Shown here: piece after piece, positions 1 to 6,383 of the stretch
Position numbering within the stretch: the first letter of the stretch is position 1
Layout: each line of letters opens with the position of its first letter
Source of the DNA: Rhodospirillaceae bacterium UBA3470
Lineage (GTDB): Bacteria > Pseudomonadota > Alphaproteobacteria > Rhodospirillales > Casp-alpha2
Assembly: GCA_002378125.1 (NCBI GenBank)
Contig: DFRF01000135.1
Location: 1-17,683 of the forward strand
DNA: 17,683 nucleotides
Reading direction: 5' to 3'
Notes under the pieces: generated by a model
What the model saw: the letters and a program-made list of their open reading frames with translations, nothing else
Database searches by the model: none
What the model was told of the DNA's origin: nothing
Translations under genes and position numbers: made by a program

Positions 1-210
1 ATCCAGGTCGCCTTTGGGCATGTTTCGGTATCCACGAATGGGTGCCAGGCCGCGGACCTCATTGATCATCTCGCGGGCCGTTGCCGAATCGACAGGCGCC
101 ATCAGCAGTGAAGCGGATGCGCTGCCCATCCCTGAAGGTTTGGCCTCCACGCGTTCAACCCCTGGCAAGGTCTCACGGATCGAAATTTCTCCATTCTCTG
201 CTTGGCGCAT
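1..210 (-). CDS. ATP-grasp acyl-CoA synthetase C-terminal-like protein (partial)
   Basis: Leftward gene cut by the window edge; its first 70 residues are visible from an ATG at 210-208. Residues about 41-70 carry the pattern DSATAREMINEVRG, then IRGYRNMPKGDLD. This resembles the C-terminal part of the ATP-grasp domain of ADP-forming acetate/acyl-CoA ligases (usual form: AREMI..L+G..LL.G.RG.P..D.DAL). In those enzymes more than 100 residues of ATP-grasp fold precede this segment. Here there are only about 40, and the frame is closed upstream by a TAA near 252. The product is therefore a short standalone version or a 5'-truncated remnant. An AGGAG lies about 19 bases before the ATG, too far to be an ordinary ribosome site, so the start is uncertain. 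It diverges from the enoyl-CoA hydratase gene, a plausible acyl-CoA metabolism partner. The family assignment is moderate. Confidence 0.5.
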   Translation of the reverse strand, partial: MRQAENGEISIRETLPGVERVEAKPSGMGSASASLLMAPVDSATAREMINEVRGLAPIRGYRNMPKGDLD

Positions 211-288
211 CGTGGTGGGTTGGTTAAGACTCCTGCGCTGCAATGCATAATTTTAATCGGCGCCGCGCTAGAGGTTTGGAGATTTTCC

Positions 289-1065
289 ATGGCTTACGAA
301 AACATCATCGTCGATACCCAAGATCAAGTCGGTATCATCACGCTCAATCGGCCCCAGGCGCTGAACGCGCTCTGCGCAGATTTGATCCGAGAGCTGGCCG
401 AAGCCCTGGACGCCTTCGAAGCAGACACCGGTGTTGGCTGTATCGTCGTTACCGGGTCCGAAAAGGCCTTCGCCGCCGGCGCGGACATCAAGGAAATGCA
501 GAACTTCAATTACATGGACGCCTATCAGCGCGACTTCATCACCGACGGCTGGGAGCGACTGGCGCAGTGCCGTAAACCGACGATCGCGGCGGTGGCTGGC
601 TTCGCGCTGGGTGGCGGATGTGAGATCGCCATGATGTGCGACATGATTATCGCCGCCGACACGGCCAAGTTCGGTCAGCCGGAGATCAAGTTGGGCACGT
701 TGCCAGGCGCCGGCGGAACCCAGCGCCTGACCCGCGCCATCGGTAAGGCGAAGGCCATGGATCTTTGTCTGACGGGCCGTATGATGGGTGCCGAAGAAGC
801 AGAACGCGCGGGCTTGATCGCGCGCATTGTCGATGCCGACAAACTCATGGATGAGGCGATGGATGCCGCAAGTGTCATTGCCGGTATGTCCCGTCCGGCC
901 GTTCTTATCAACAAGGAGTCCGTCAATCGGTCCTTTGAGACGACGCTGGCCGAGGGTATTCGGTTTGAACGCCGCATGTTCCATTCCACATTTGCAATGG
1001 AAGATCAGAAAGAAGGCATGGCCGCCTTCGCTGAGAAGCGGAAGGCCGAGTGGAAGCAGCGTTAA
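289..1065 (+). CDS. Enoyl-CoA hydratase (crotonase family)
   Basis: 258-residue protein that should hydrate trans-2-enoyl-CoA to 3-hydroxyacyl-CoA in beta-oxidation or a related cytosolic acyl-CoA pathway. Both crotonase catalytic glutamates are present: E112 in GGGCEIAMMCD and E132 in FGQPEIKLG, followed by the LPGAGGTQRL segment typical of mitochondrial-type short-chain hydratases. The oxyanion-hole region FAAGADIKEM sits near residues 61-70. Length and motif order match canonical short-chain enoyl-CoA hydratase. The ATG at 289 is chosen because GGAG at 278-281 lies seven bases upstream; the in-frame start further upstream would add 29 residues that do not resemble the family. The gene diverges from the ATP-grasp fragment and converges on the DUF983 gene. 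The family is certain; chain-length preference cannot be read. Confidence 0.95.
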   Translation: MAYENIIVDTQDQVGIITLNRPQALNALCADLIRELAEALDAFEADTGVGCIVVTGSEKAFAAGADIKEMQNFNYMDAYQRDFITDGWERLAQCRKPTIAAVAGFALGGGCEIAMMCDMIIAADTAKFGQPEIKLGTLPGAGGTQRLTRAIGKAKAMDLCLTGRMMGAEEAERAGLIARIVDADKLMDEAMDAASVIAGMSRPAVLINKESVNRSFETTLAEGIRFERRMFHSTFAMEDQKEGMAAFAEKRKAEWKQR

Positions 1066-1147
1066 GCCACTCGTCACCACTTACACCCCTTGCCGACAAA
1101 ACGTTCGCCGCAGGTTCTGGGACAAGATTCACATGTGCCCAGCCTCC

Positions 1148-1537
1148 CTACTGCCCGCCAGGTCGGGTATCCTCTTCCGTCGAACGATAGCGGTGTTGCA
1201 AGGCCACGGTGAGCCCCTTGATCGGGGGGAGGATCAAGGCCACCAGGAAGATGGCCAACGGCAACCAAAGCATAGCGTGGAGCCACAATGGCAGCTGCCA
1301 GGTTAGTTCCATCACCGCAGCCATACCGACGATTAGCCCGCCGATCAACAGCATAGCTGGGACCACCGGGCCGTCACCGACATCGCTGCCCGTGAGTTTG
1401 AGACCACAATTTGGACAAGCGTCGGCCAGAGTCAAATAGGCAGCAAAAATGCGCCCGTAGGCGCATCGAGGGCATTGGCCCCGAAGGCCGAGGCGGATGA
1501 GTTCACGGGTCGGGCGTTCAGGGTGCTCATCCGCCAT
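1148..1537 (-). CDS. DUF983 family zinc-ribbon membrane protein
   Basis: 129-residue protein with an N-terminal zinc-ribbon-like module (C22xxC25 and C41xxC44) followed by two membrane helices, about residues 55-75 and 82-105. This is the DUF983 arrangement. DUF983 genes are common directly after ctaE in alphaproteobacterial cytochrome oxidase operons, so a role in oxidase maturation is inferred, but no biochemical function is established as far as I know. It is the last gene of the leftward cox operon, starting 11 bases after the ctaE stop. Two ATGs compete, at 1543 and 1537. The AAGGG overlapping the ctaE stop codon is spaced eight bases from the one at 1537, so that start is preferred. No obvious intrinsic terminator follows before the convergent hydratase gene. 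Confidence 0.85.
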   Translation of the reverse strand: MADEHPERPTRELIRLGLRGQCPRCAYGRIFAAYLTLADACPNCGLKLTGSDVGDGPVVPAMLLIGGLIVGMAAVMELTWQLPLWLHAMLWLPLAIFLVALILPPIKGLTVALQHRYRSTEEDTRPGGQ

Positions 1538-1548
1538 CGACATATCCC

Positions 1549-2364
1549 TTAGGATGGTGGCACGTATCCTGAACCGCCCCACCAGTAGATGCAGACGAAG
1601 AGGAATAACCAGACCACGTCAACGAAGTGCCAATACCAAGCTGCCGCCTCGAAGCCGATGTGGGTATCGGCCGTGAAGTGGCCCTTTTTGGTGCGGAAGT
1701 AGCAAACCAGTAAGAACAGGGTGCCGACGATCACGTGGAAGCCGTGAAAGCCGGTGGCCAGATAGAAGGTCGATGAATAGATACCATCGGTGAAACCGAA
1801 GGTGGCGTGAATGTATTCGTACGCCTGCAGGCCGGTGAAAATGAGGCCCAGAATAACCGTGTAGGCCAGCCAGCGGCCGCAGCCTGCCCGGTCGCCGTGT
1901 AGTATTTTATGGTGCGCCACGGTCACCGTTGCACCGGATGTCAGCAGAATCAGCGTATTCAGGAACGGAATGCCGAACGCGGCGAACGGCACGACACCCT
2001 CTGGAGGCCATATCTCGTGGGCCGTTCGGGTTATCAGTGGCACGGTCGCGTCGAAGAAGGCCCAGAAGAAAGCGAAAAAGAACATCACTTCGGACGTGAT
2101 GAACAAAACCATGCCGACTCGAAGCCCGTGCTTGACGACGCTCGTATGATCGACGCCTCCTTCCGCTTCGGATATGACATCGCTCCACCAGCCGTACATG
2201 ACATAAAGCATTAAGGCCGTGCCGGCGAGGAATGCGAAAATGCTGCCGTCGTGCATGTAGTAGATGCCACCTGTGGCCATGATAAAACCCGCTAGCGAAC
2301 CAACGAAGGGCCACTTGGAGGGATTAACGAGATGGTAGGGGTGGTTGCTTTCCGAGCTAGCCAT
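1549..2364 (-). CDS. ctaE: Cytochrome c oxidase subunit III
   Basis: 271-residue integral membrane subunit of aa3-type cytochrome c oxidase, with the seven-helix subunit III pattern. Recognisable blocks are HPYHLVNPSKWPFVGS near the N-terminus, the conserved glutamate in ITSEVMFFFAFFWAFF, the WPPEGV stretch, and the C-terminal AAWYWHFVDVVWLFLF segment. Subunit III contains no redox metal; in known aa3 oxidases it stabilises proton uptake into subunit I. The ATG at 2364 is preceded by GGAGG at normal spacing. It lies between ctaG (29-base gap) and the DUF983 gene, consistent with one leftward transcript from ctaC. The call is secure. Confidence 0.97.
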   Translation of the reverse strand: MASSESNHPYHLVNPSKWPFVGSLAGFIMATGGIYYMHDGSIFAFLAGTALMLYVMYGWWSDVISEAEGGVDHTSVVKHGLRVGMVLFITSEVMFFFAFFWAFFDATVPLITRTAHEIWPPEGVVPFAAFGIPFLNTLILLTSGATVTVAHHKILHGDRAGCGRWLAYTVILGLIFTGLQAYEYIHATFGFTDGIYSSTFYLATGFHGFHVIVGTLFLLVCYFRTKKGHFTADTHIGFEAAAWYWHFVDVVWLFLFVCIYWWGGSGYVPPS

Positions 2365-2393
2365 GAAGGGCCTCCGTGATGAGCGCTAACGAA

Positions 2394-2978
2394 TTAGCTT
2401 TTCTTCCGTTTGTTGTCGGGTTCGGCCGCGTCGACGGATTTCTCCTCCGGTTCCGCAGGATAAAAGGTGTAGGACAGCGTAACAGTGGTCACGTCCTTGG
2501 TGTCTGGGTCCGTGAAGATTTCCGGATCAATGAAGAACTGTACCGGCATGTCGACGCGCTGGCCGGCAGCCAGGGTCTGCTCTGTGAAGCAGAAGCATTC
2601 GATCTTTGAGAAGTAGGGGCCAGCCTTCAGAGGCGTCACGTTGAACACGGCCGTCCCCGTGACGTCTTCGCCGTCCAGGTTCTGGGCCTCGTAGAAGGCG
2701 AGGGTTTGCTCGCCAACATTCACCGTCATTTCTGTCTGCGTGGCCTTGAACTTCCAAGGCAGCTTCGGGTTAGTGTTGGCATCGAAGCGGATGGCGATCT
2801 TCTTGTCCGATACGGTGCCCGGCGCGGCGGCAACCACCTGCGGCGTGCCACCATATCCGGTGACCTGACAGAACAGCTCATAGAGCGGCACGGACGCGTA
2901 GGCCAAGCCCACCATGCCGGCGACAAACCCAGACAGGGCCATCGCCAGTCTCCGGTTGCTCTTGGTACGTCCGTCCAT
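2394..2978 (-). CDS. ctaG: Cytochrome c oxidase assembly protein CtaG (Cox11)
   Basis: 194-residue copper chaperone that delivers copper to the CuB site of subunit I. It has one N-terminal membrane anchor (about residues 11-31) and then a periplasmic immunoglobulin-like domain. Diagnostic Cox11 features are C37 in YELFCQVTGYGGT just after the anchor and the copper-binding pair C128/C130 in ECFCFTEQ. The C-terminal tail is short and charged. An in-frame TTG at 2984 lies two codons upstream of the ATG at 2978, with a weak GGAA better spaced for the TTG. The true start could be either, changing the protein by only two residues. It sits between ctaD and ctaE, as in many alphaproteobacteria. A neighbouring ctaB is absent from this operon and is found in the divergent one. 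Confidence 0.95.
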   Translation of the reverse strand: MDGRTKSNRRLAMALSGFVAGMVGLAYASVPLYELFCQVTGYGGTPQVVAAAPGTVSDKKIAIRFDANTNPKLPWKFKATQTEMTVNVGEQTLAFYEAQNLDGEDVTGTAVFNVTPLKAGPYFSKIECFCFTEQTLAAGQRVDMPVQFFIDPEIFTDPDTKDVTTVTLSYTFYPAEPEEKSVDAAEPDNKRKKS

Positions 2979-3005
2979 GGTCAATATGTGTTCCGTACGA
3001 CTGTT

Positions 3006-4616
3006 TTATTCGGCCGGGGCCTTGCCGGTCATGTCCGGCAATACTTCGTGGGTGTGCCACGGAGCCGGTGAGGCAACCGCCCATTCTAGCGTTGTGGCGC
3101 CTTCGCCCCACTCGTTGGCTTCCGCCTCCTCGCCGTAGAACGTCCGCCATACGATGATGAAGAATAGGATGGTTCCGATCATTGTGATCAGGGCGCCCAG
3201 CGAGGACACGTAGTTCCAGCCCTCGTATGGCGCCGGATAGTCTGGTATACGCCGCGGCATGCCCGCAAACCCGGAGAAGTGTTGGGGGAAGAACAGGACA
3301 TTGACGCCTATGAAGAAGACCCAGAACTGGAGCTTCGCCAGGCCGCGCGGATACTTGCGGCCGCTCATCTTACCAATCCAATAGAAGTAGCCGGCGAACA
3401 TGGCTAGGATCGCCGCAATGGCCATTACATAGTGGAAGTGGGCGACCACGAAATAGGTGTCGTGGAATACCAGATCCGCACTGGCGTTGGCCAACGTGAT
3501 GCCTGTGACGCCGCCGACCACGAACAGGAAGATAAAGCCAAGCGCGTAGAGCATGGGGACTTCGAACTTGATCGAGCCGCCCCACATGGTCGCCAGCCAA
3601 GAGAAAATCTTCACACCCGTTGGCACGGCGATGACCATGGTCGCCGCCGTGAAGTAGGCCCGCGTACTAACGTCGAAACCAATGGTGAACATGTGGTGAG
3701 CCCAGACAATGAAGCCTACGACGCCGATGGCCGACATGGCGTAGGCCATACCCAGGTAGCCGAACACGGGCTTGTTGGAGAAGGTGGAAACGATCTGGCT
3801 GACGATGCCGAAGGCCGGAATGATGATGATGTATACTTCCGGGTGGCCAAAGAACCAGAACAGGTGCTGCCACAGCACCGGATCACCCCCCTGACCCGAA
3901 ACGAAGAACGCCGTGCCAAAGTTGCGGTCCGTGAGCAGCATGGTCAGGGCGCCGGCAAGCACCGGCAGAGCCAGCAGCAGCAGGAACGCGGTGATTAGGA
4001 TCGCCCATACGAACAGCGGCATGCGGTGGATGGTCATCCCCGGTGCGCGCATGTTGAAAATGGTGACGATGAAGTTGATGGCCCCCAGGATCGAGGACGC
4101 GCCTGCCAGGTGCAGAGACAGGATTCCCAGGTCAACCGAGGGGCCTGGCTGGTATTCCTGGTTCGACAGCGGCGGATAGACTGTCCAGCCCGTACCCGGA
4201 CCGTCGCCAATAACAGCGGATAGCAGTAAAAGAATGAAGCCCGCGACCAGAAGCCACAGCGAGATGTTGTTCATCCGCGGAAACGCCATATCTGGAGCAC
4301 CGATCATCAGTGGCACGAACCAGTTACCGAAGCCGCCGATCATCGCCGGCATGACGACGAAGAAGACCATCAAGAAGCCGTGAGCCGTCACCAGCACGTT
4401 GTAGAACTGGAAGTCATCGATGTACTGGATGCCTGGTTCGGCCAGTTCCAAACGGATGTACCAGGACATGGCACCGCCGATGATGGCGGCGATAAAGGAA
4501 ACCAGAATGTAGAGCGTCCCGATGTCTTTGTGGTTGGTGGAACAGAACCAGCGGGTGAAGAACCCCGGCATGTGATGGTCGTGATCGTCGTGGTGGGCTT
4601 CTGCGGTATTGGCCAT
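3006..4616 (-). CDS. ctaD: Cytochrome c oxidase subunit I (aa3 type)
   Basis: 536-residue catalytic subunit with the A-family active site intact. H79 in VTAHGFLM (helix 2) and H395 bind low-spin heme a, and H393 of the HFHYVM motif binds heme a3. CuB ligands are H258 of GHPEVY, with the cross-linked Y262, and the pair H307/H308 in WAHHMF. The D-channel entrance is seen in GAPDMAFPRMNN, and the K-channel region lies around TGVKIFSW. The N-terminus is histidine-rich (HHDDHDHH), common in alphaproteobacterial subunit I. It reduces oxygen to water and pumps protons. The ATG at 4616 has AAGGG seven bases upstream. Gaps to ctaC and ctaG are 50 and 27 bases. The complete metal site makes it a useful reference for the degenerate homologue at 6384-7787. 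Confidence 0.98.
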   Translation of the reverse strand: MANTAEAHHDDHDHHMPGFFTRWFCSTNHKDIGTLYILVSFIAAIIGGAMSWYIRLELAEPGIQYIDDFQFYNVLVTAHGFLMVFFVVMPAMIGGFGNWFVPLMIGAPDMAFPRMNNISLWLLVAGFILLLLSAVIGDGPGTGWTVYPPLSNQEYQPGPSVDLGILSLHLAGASSILGAINFIVTIFNMRAPGMTIHRMPLFVWAILITAFLLLLALPVLAGALTMLLTDRNFGTAFFVSGQGGDPVLWQHLFWFFGHPEVYIIIIPAFGIVSQIVSTFSNKPVFGYLGMAYAMSAIGVVGFIVWAHHMFTIGFDVSTRAYFTAATMVIAVPTGVKIFSWLATMWGGSIKFEVPMLYALGFIFLFVVGGVTGITLANASADLVFHDTYFVVAHFHYVMAIAAILAMFAGYFYWIGKMSGRKYPRGLAKLQFWVFFIGVNVLFFPQHFSGFAGMPRRIPDYPAPYEGWNYVSSLGALITMIGTILFFIIVWRTFYGEEAEANEWGEGATTLEWAVASPAPWHTHEVLPDMTGKAPAE

Positions 4617-4666
4617 TCTATTACCCTTCTCGATAAATACTTGATGACGTTCCGTTTAAGAGGCCG

Positions 4667-5527
4667 CTATTTGGCCGTCGCGGCTTGCGCCAGGCGCACT
4701 GGAGCGTCTTTCTTTTGTGTTTCGTTGGTGGCGAATTCTTTTTTCGCCTTGGCGAGCCAGTTGCTGAACTCCGTTTTCGGGAGCGCTTTGATGTGGATCG
4801 GCATAAAACTGTGGTTGACGCCGCACAACTCCGAGCACATGCCGTAGTAGTTCCCGGGCTTGTTGATGTGCGTCCATGTCTCATTGATCCTGCCCGGCGT
4901 GGTGTCGAGCTTGATCGCCAGCGACGGCATGGCCCAATTATGGATCACGTCGTTGGAACTCAGAAGAAGGCGGATATTGGTGTTCGCTGGCAGCACGACC
5001 GGATTGTCCACGCTCAAGAGCCGTGGTTGGCCTTCCTTGAGTTCGTCATCGGGTACCGGGTAACTGTCAAAAGTCAGGCCATCATGGTCCGGATATTCAT
5101 AGGTCCAATACCATTGATTGCCGATGACTTTAAGTGTCATTTCCGCATCCTGCGTCTTGTCGACGAAGTAGAGGATTTTCAACGAGGGGATGGCGATGAT
5201 GATGAGGATCAGAATCGGCAGGCCCGTCCAAATCACTTCCAGCACCGTGTTATGCGTCGTCTTCGACGGCTTCGGGTTTGCCTTGGCGTTGAACTTGATG
5301 CAAATGTAGGCCATCAGCCCCAAGACGAAGATCGTGATCAGGCCCTCGACCCAGAGCAAAAACACGTTAAAATCGTATACTTTCTCTGCAGTCGGCGACA
5401 TGGGCTCCTGGAAGAACATTTGCCAGGGCTTGGACCGCATCTCGACCATTTCGGCCATGGCCAAGTCGGCACTCATAATCACCCCGACGGCCACCACCGC
5501 GATCGCAGCGAATAGTCTTTTCAACAT
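4667..5527 (-). CDS. ctaC: Cytochrome c oxidase subunit II (CuA subunit)
   Basis: 286-residue subunit that takes electrons from cytochrome c through a binuclear CuA centre. An N-terminal signal peptide (about residues 1-25, ending LAMA) is followed by two membrane helices, about residues 54-78 and 96-120, and then a periplasmic cupredoxin domain. CuA ligands are all visible: H196 in DVIHNWAMPS, and C231, E233, C235, H239 and M242 in CSELCGVNHSFMPI. The aromatic patch GNQWYWTYEY used in electron entry is present. The protein ends shortly after the cupredoxin domain with no cytochrome c domain, so this is aa3, not caa3. The ATG at 5527 is preferred (GGAA just upstream); another at 5536 would add three residues. 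It is the first gene of the leftward oxidase operon. Confidence 0.96.
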   Translation of the reverse strand: MLKRLFAAIAVVAVGVIMSADLAMAEMVEMRSKPWQMFFQEPMSPTAEKVYDFNVFLLWVEGLITIFVLGLMAYICIKFNAKANPKPSKTTHNTVLEVIWTGLPILILIIIAIPSLKILYFVDKTQDAEMTLKVIGNQWYWTYEYPDHDGLTFDSYPVPDDELKEGQPRLLSVDNPVVLPANTNIRLLLSSNDVIHNWAMPSLAIKLDTTPGRINETWTHINKPGNYYGMCSELCGVNHSFMPIHIKALPKTEFSNWLAKAKKEFATNETQKKDAPVRLAQAATAK

Positions 5528-5707
5528 GCTTTCCATCCGTTTTTCAGATCGACAAATAATTAATCCCAAGTCACCCAACTCGAAGCGTGCGAATGAGCCG
5601 CGCGCATCCAGTTTAATATAGTCTTTGTATCCGCCCAGACAGGCGCACGCAAGCTTTGGCGGGCCTTTGGATTACGAATTGTGATCATCCTAATTTTTAC
5701 TCTTGAA

Positions 5708-5737
5708 TTTATCTGAACCCGGCCGATCAATAGTCAA
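5708..5737 (-). promoter_or_regulatory. Candidate sigma70-type promoter for the ctaC operon
   Basis: Read on the minus strand, TTGACT (5737-5732) and GATAAA (5713-5708) are separated by 18 bases, giving five and four matches to the -35 and -10 consensus hexamers. It lies about 180 bases upstream of the ctaC start inside the 284-base divergent region, implying a long untranslated leader. This is consensus matching by eye only, so the assignment is tentative. Confidence 0.35.
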
Positions 5738-5755
5738 TTTTCCCCATCCTTTTCG

Positions 5756-5784
5756 TTGTAACGGTCGGCCATTGAGCTTATTTA
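5756..5784 (+). promoter_or_regulatory. Weak candidate promoter for the rightward assembly operon
   Basis: TTGTAA (5756-5761) and TATTTA (5779-5784) are separated by 17 bases and sit just upstream of the small membrane peptide gene at 5812. The -10 match is poor, so this rests mainly on spacing and position. The rest of 5528-5811 is AT-richer than its surroundings and shows no further convincing gene or repeat. Confidence 0.25.
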
Positions 5785-5811
5785 GCAAACGCAACTTACG
5801 GAGCAGGCCAA

Positions 5812-5922
5812 ATGACCGAAGAAGACAACAACGGAACTCGCCGCCGTAACTTAATCCTGGGCGCCGTTTTGGCGATGGCAGCACTAGGCATGTACTTCGG
5901 CATCTTCGTAAAGATGTTCTGA
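5812..5922 (+). CDS. 36-residue CoxF-like single-pass membrane peptide
   Basis: A very short gene, MTEEDNNGTRRRN followed by one hydrophobic helix (about residues 14-33) and the ending VKMF. An acidic start, an arginine cluster, then a helix predicts a cytoplasmic N-terminus. The layout resembles the small CoxF-type proteins found between ctaB and ctaG in many alphaproteobacterial oxidase operons, which have a basic RRxN stretch, one helix and a terminal VK-hydrophobic tail. That is recalled family knowledge, not a search result. Support for translation is good: GGAG at 5800-5803 is eight bases before the ATG, and the stop lies three bases before the DUF420 start, suggesting translational coupling. 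If it is CoxF it has moved from the usual place beside ctaG to head the divergent operon. Confidence 0.65.
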   Translation: MTEEDNNGTRRRNLILGAVLAMAALGMYFGIFVKMF

Positions 5923-5925
5923 CCG

Positions 5926-6378
5926 ATGTCCGCCGTAATCATAGATTTCAATGTCCAGGACCTGACCCACGTGATGGCGGGGCTGAACGCGTTGTCCGTA
6001 CTCTGTCTGATGGCCGGTTATCTATTTATTCGCAACGGCGAGCGCAATAAGCATCGGGCATCAATGATTGCGGCGTTGTCCGTGTCGGCGCTGTTCCTGG
6101 TTTTCTACGTAATCTACAAGGCGAACTTCGGGTTTGCGAAGTTCGGTGGCGAAGGCTGGATTCGACCGGTCTATTTCACCATCTTGGCGGCCCATGTCCT
6201 TGGCGCGATTGCGATCACGCCGTTGGTGCCTTGGACCGTCTACTGGGCGCTTAAGGAAAAGTTTGACCGGCACCGCCGATTGGCGCGCTGGACTTGGCCC
6301 TTGTGGATGTACGTGGGGGTCTCAGGCGTAGTGGTCTATGTGATGGCAGTCCACTTGTTCCCGTTTCAAGCGTCCTGA
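5926..6378 (+). CDS. DUF420 family membrane protein (CtaM-like)
   Basis: 150-residue protein with about four membrane helices. Conserved DUF420 blocks are the first helix starting DLTHVMAGLNA, the basic loop RNKHRASMIAA leading into a helix with FLVFYVIYKANFG, then IRPVYFTILAAHVLGAI, and the ending HRRLARWTWPLWMYVGVSGVVVY. Histidines occur at several membrane-edge positions, which could suit heme or metal contact, though this is inference. In Staphylococcus aureus a DUF420 protein, CtaM, is needed for an aa3-type oxidase; that is the closest functional precedent I know. Its position beside ctaB and opposite the aa3 structural genes fits an oxidase-assembly role. The start three bases after the preceding small gene suggests coupling. 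Confidence 0.85.
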   Translation: MSAVIIDFNVQDLTHVMAGLNALSVLCLMAGYLFIRNGERNKHRASMIAALSVSALFLVFYVIYKANFGFAKFGGEGWIRPVYFTILAAHVLGAIAITPLVPWTVYWALKEKFDRHRRLARWTWPLWMYVGVSGVVVYVMAVHLFPFQAS

Positions 6379-6383
6379 GCACA

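Noticed and set aside
268..1080. Long open frame on the minus strand opposite the enoyl-CoA hydratase
   Set aside because: The plus strand encodes a complete crotonase with both catalytic glutamates; the antisense product shows no family features.
3432..3998. Plus-strand open frame of 188 codons inside ctaD
   Set aside because: Highly charged product with repeated His/Gln/Asp, typical of the reverse of membrane-protein codons; ctaD is unambiguous here.
4685..5515. Long open frame on the plus strand (276 codons) opposite ctaC
   Set aside because: It is antisense to a certain ctaC with all CuA ligands, lacks a ribosome site, and its product is rich in Arg, His and Asp with no recognisable domain; it is a codon-bias shadow.
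4667..5527. caa3-type subunit II with a fused cytochrome c domain
   Set aside because: No CxxCH motif follows the CuA domain and the protein ends soon after it, so it is a plain aa3 subunit II.
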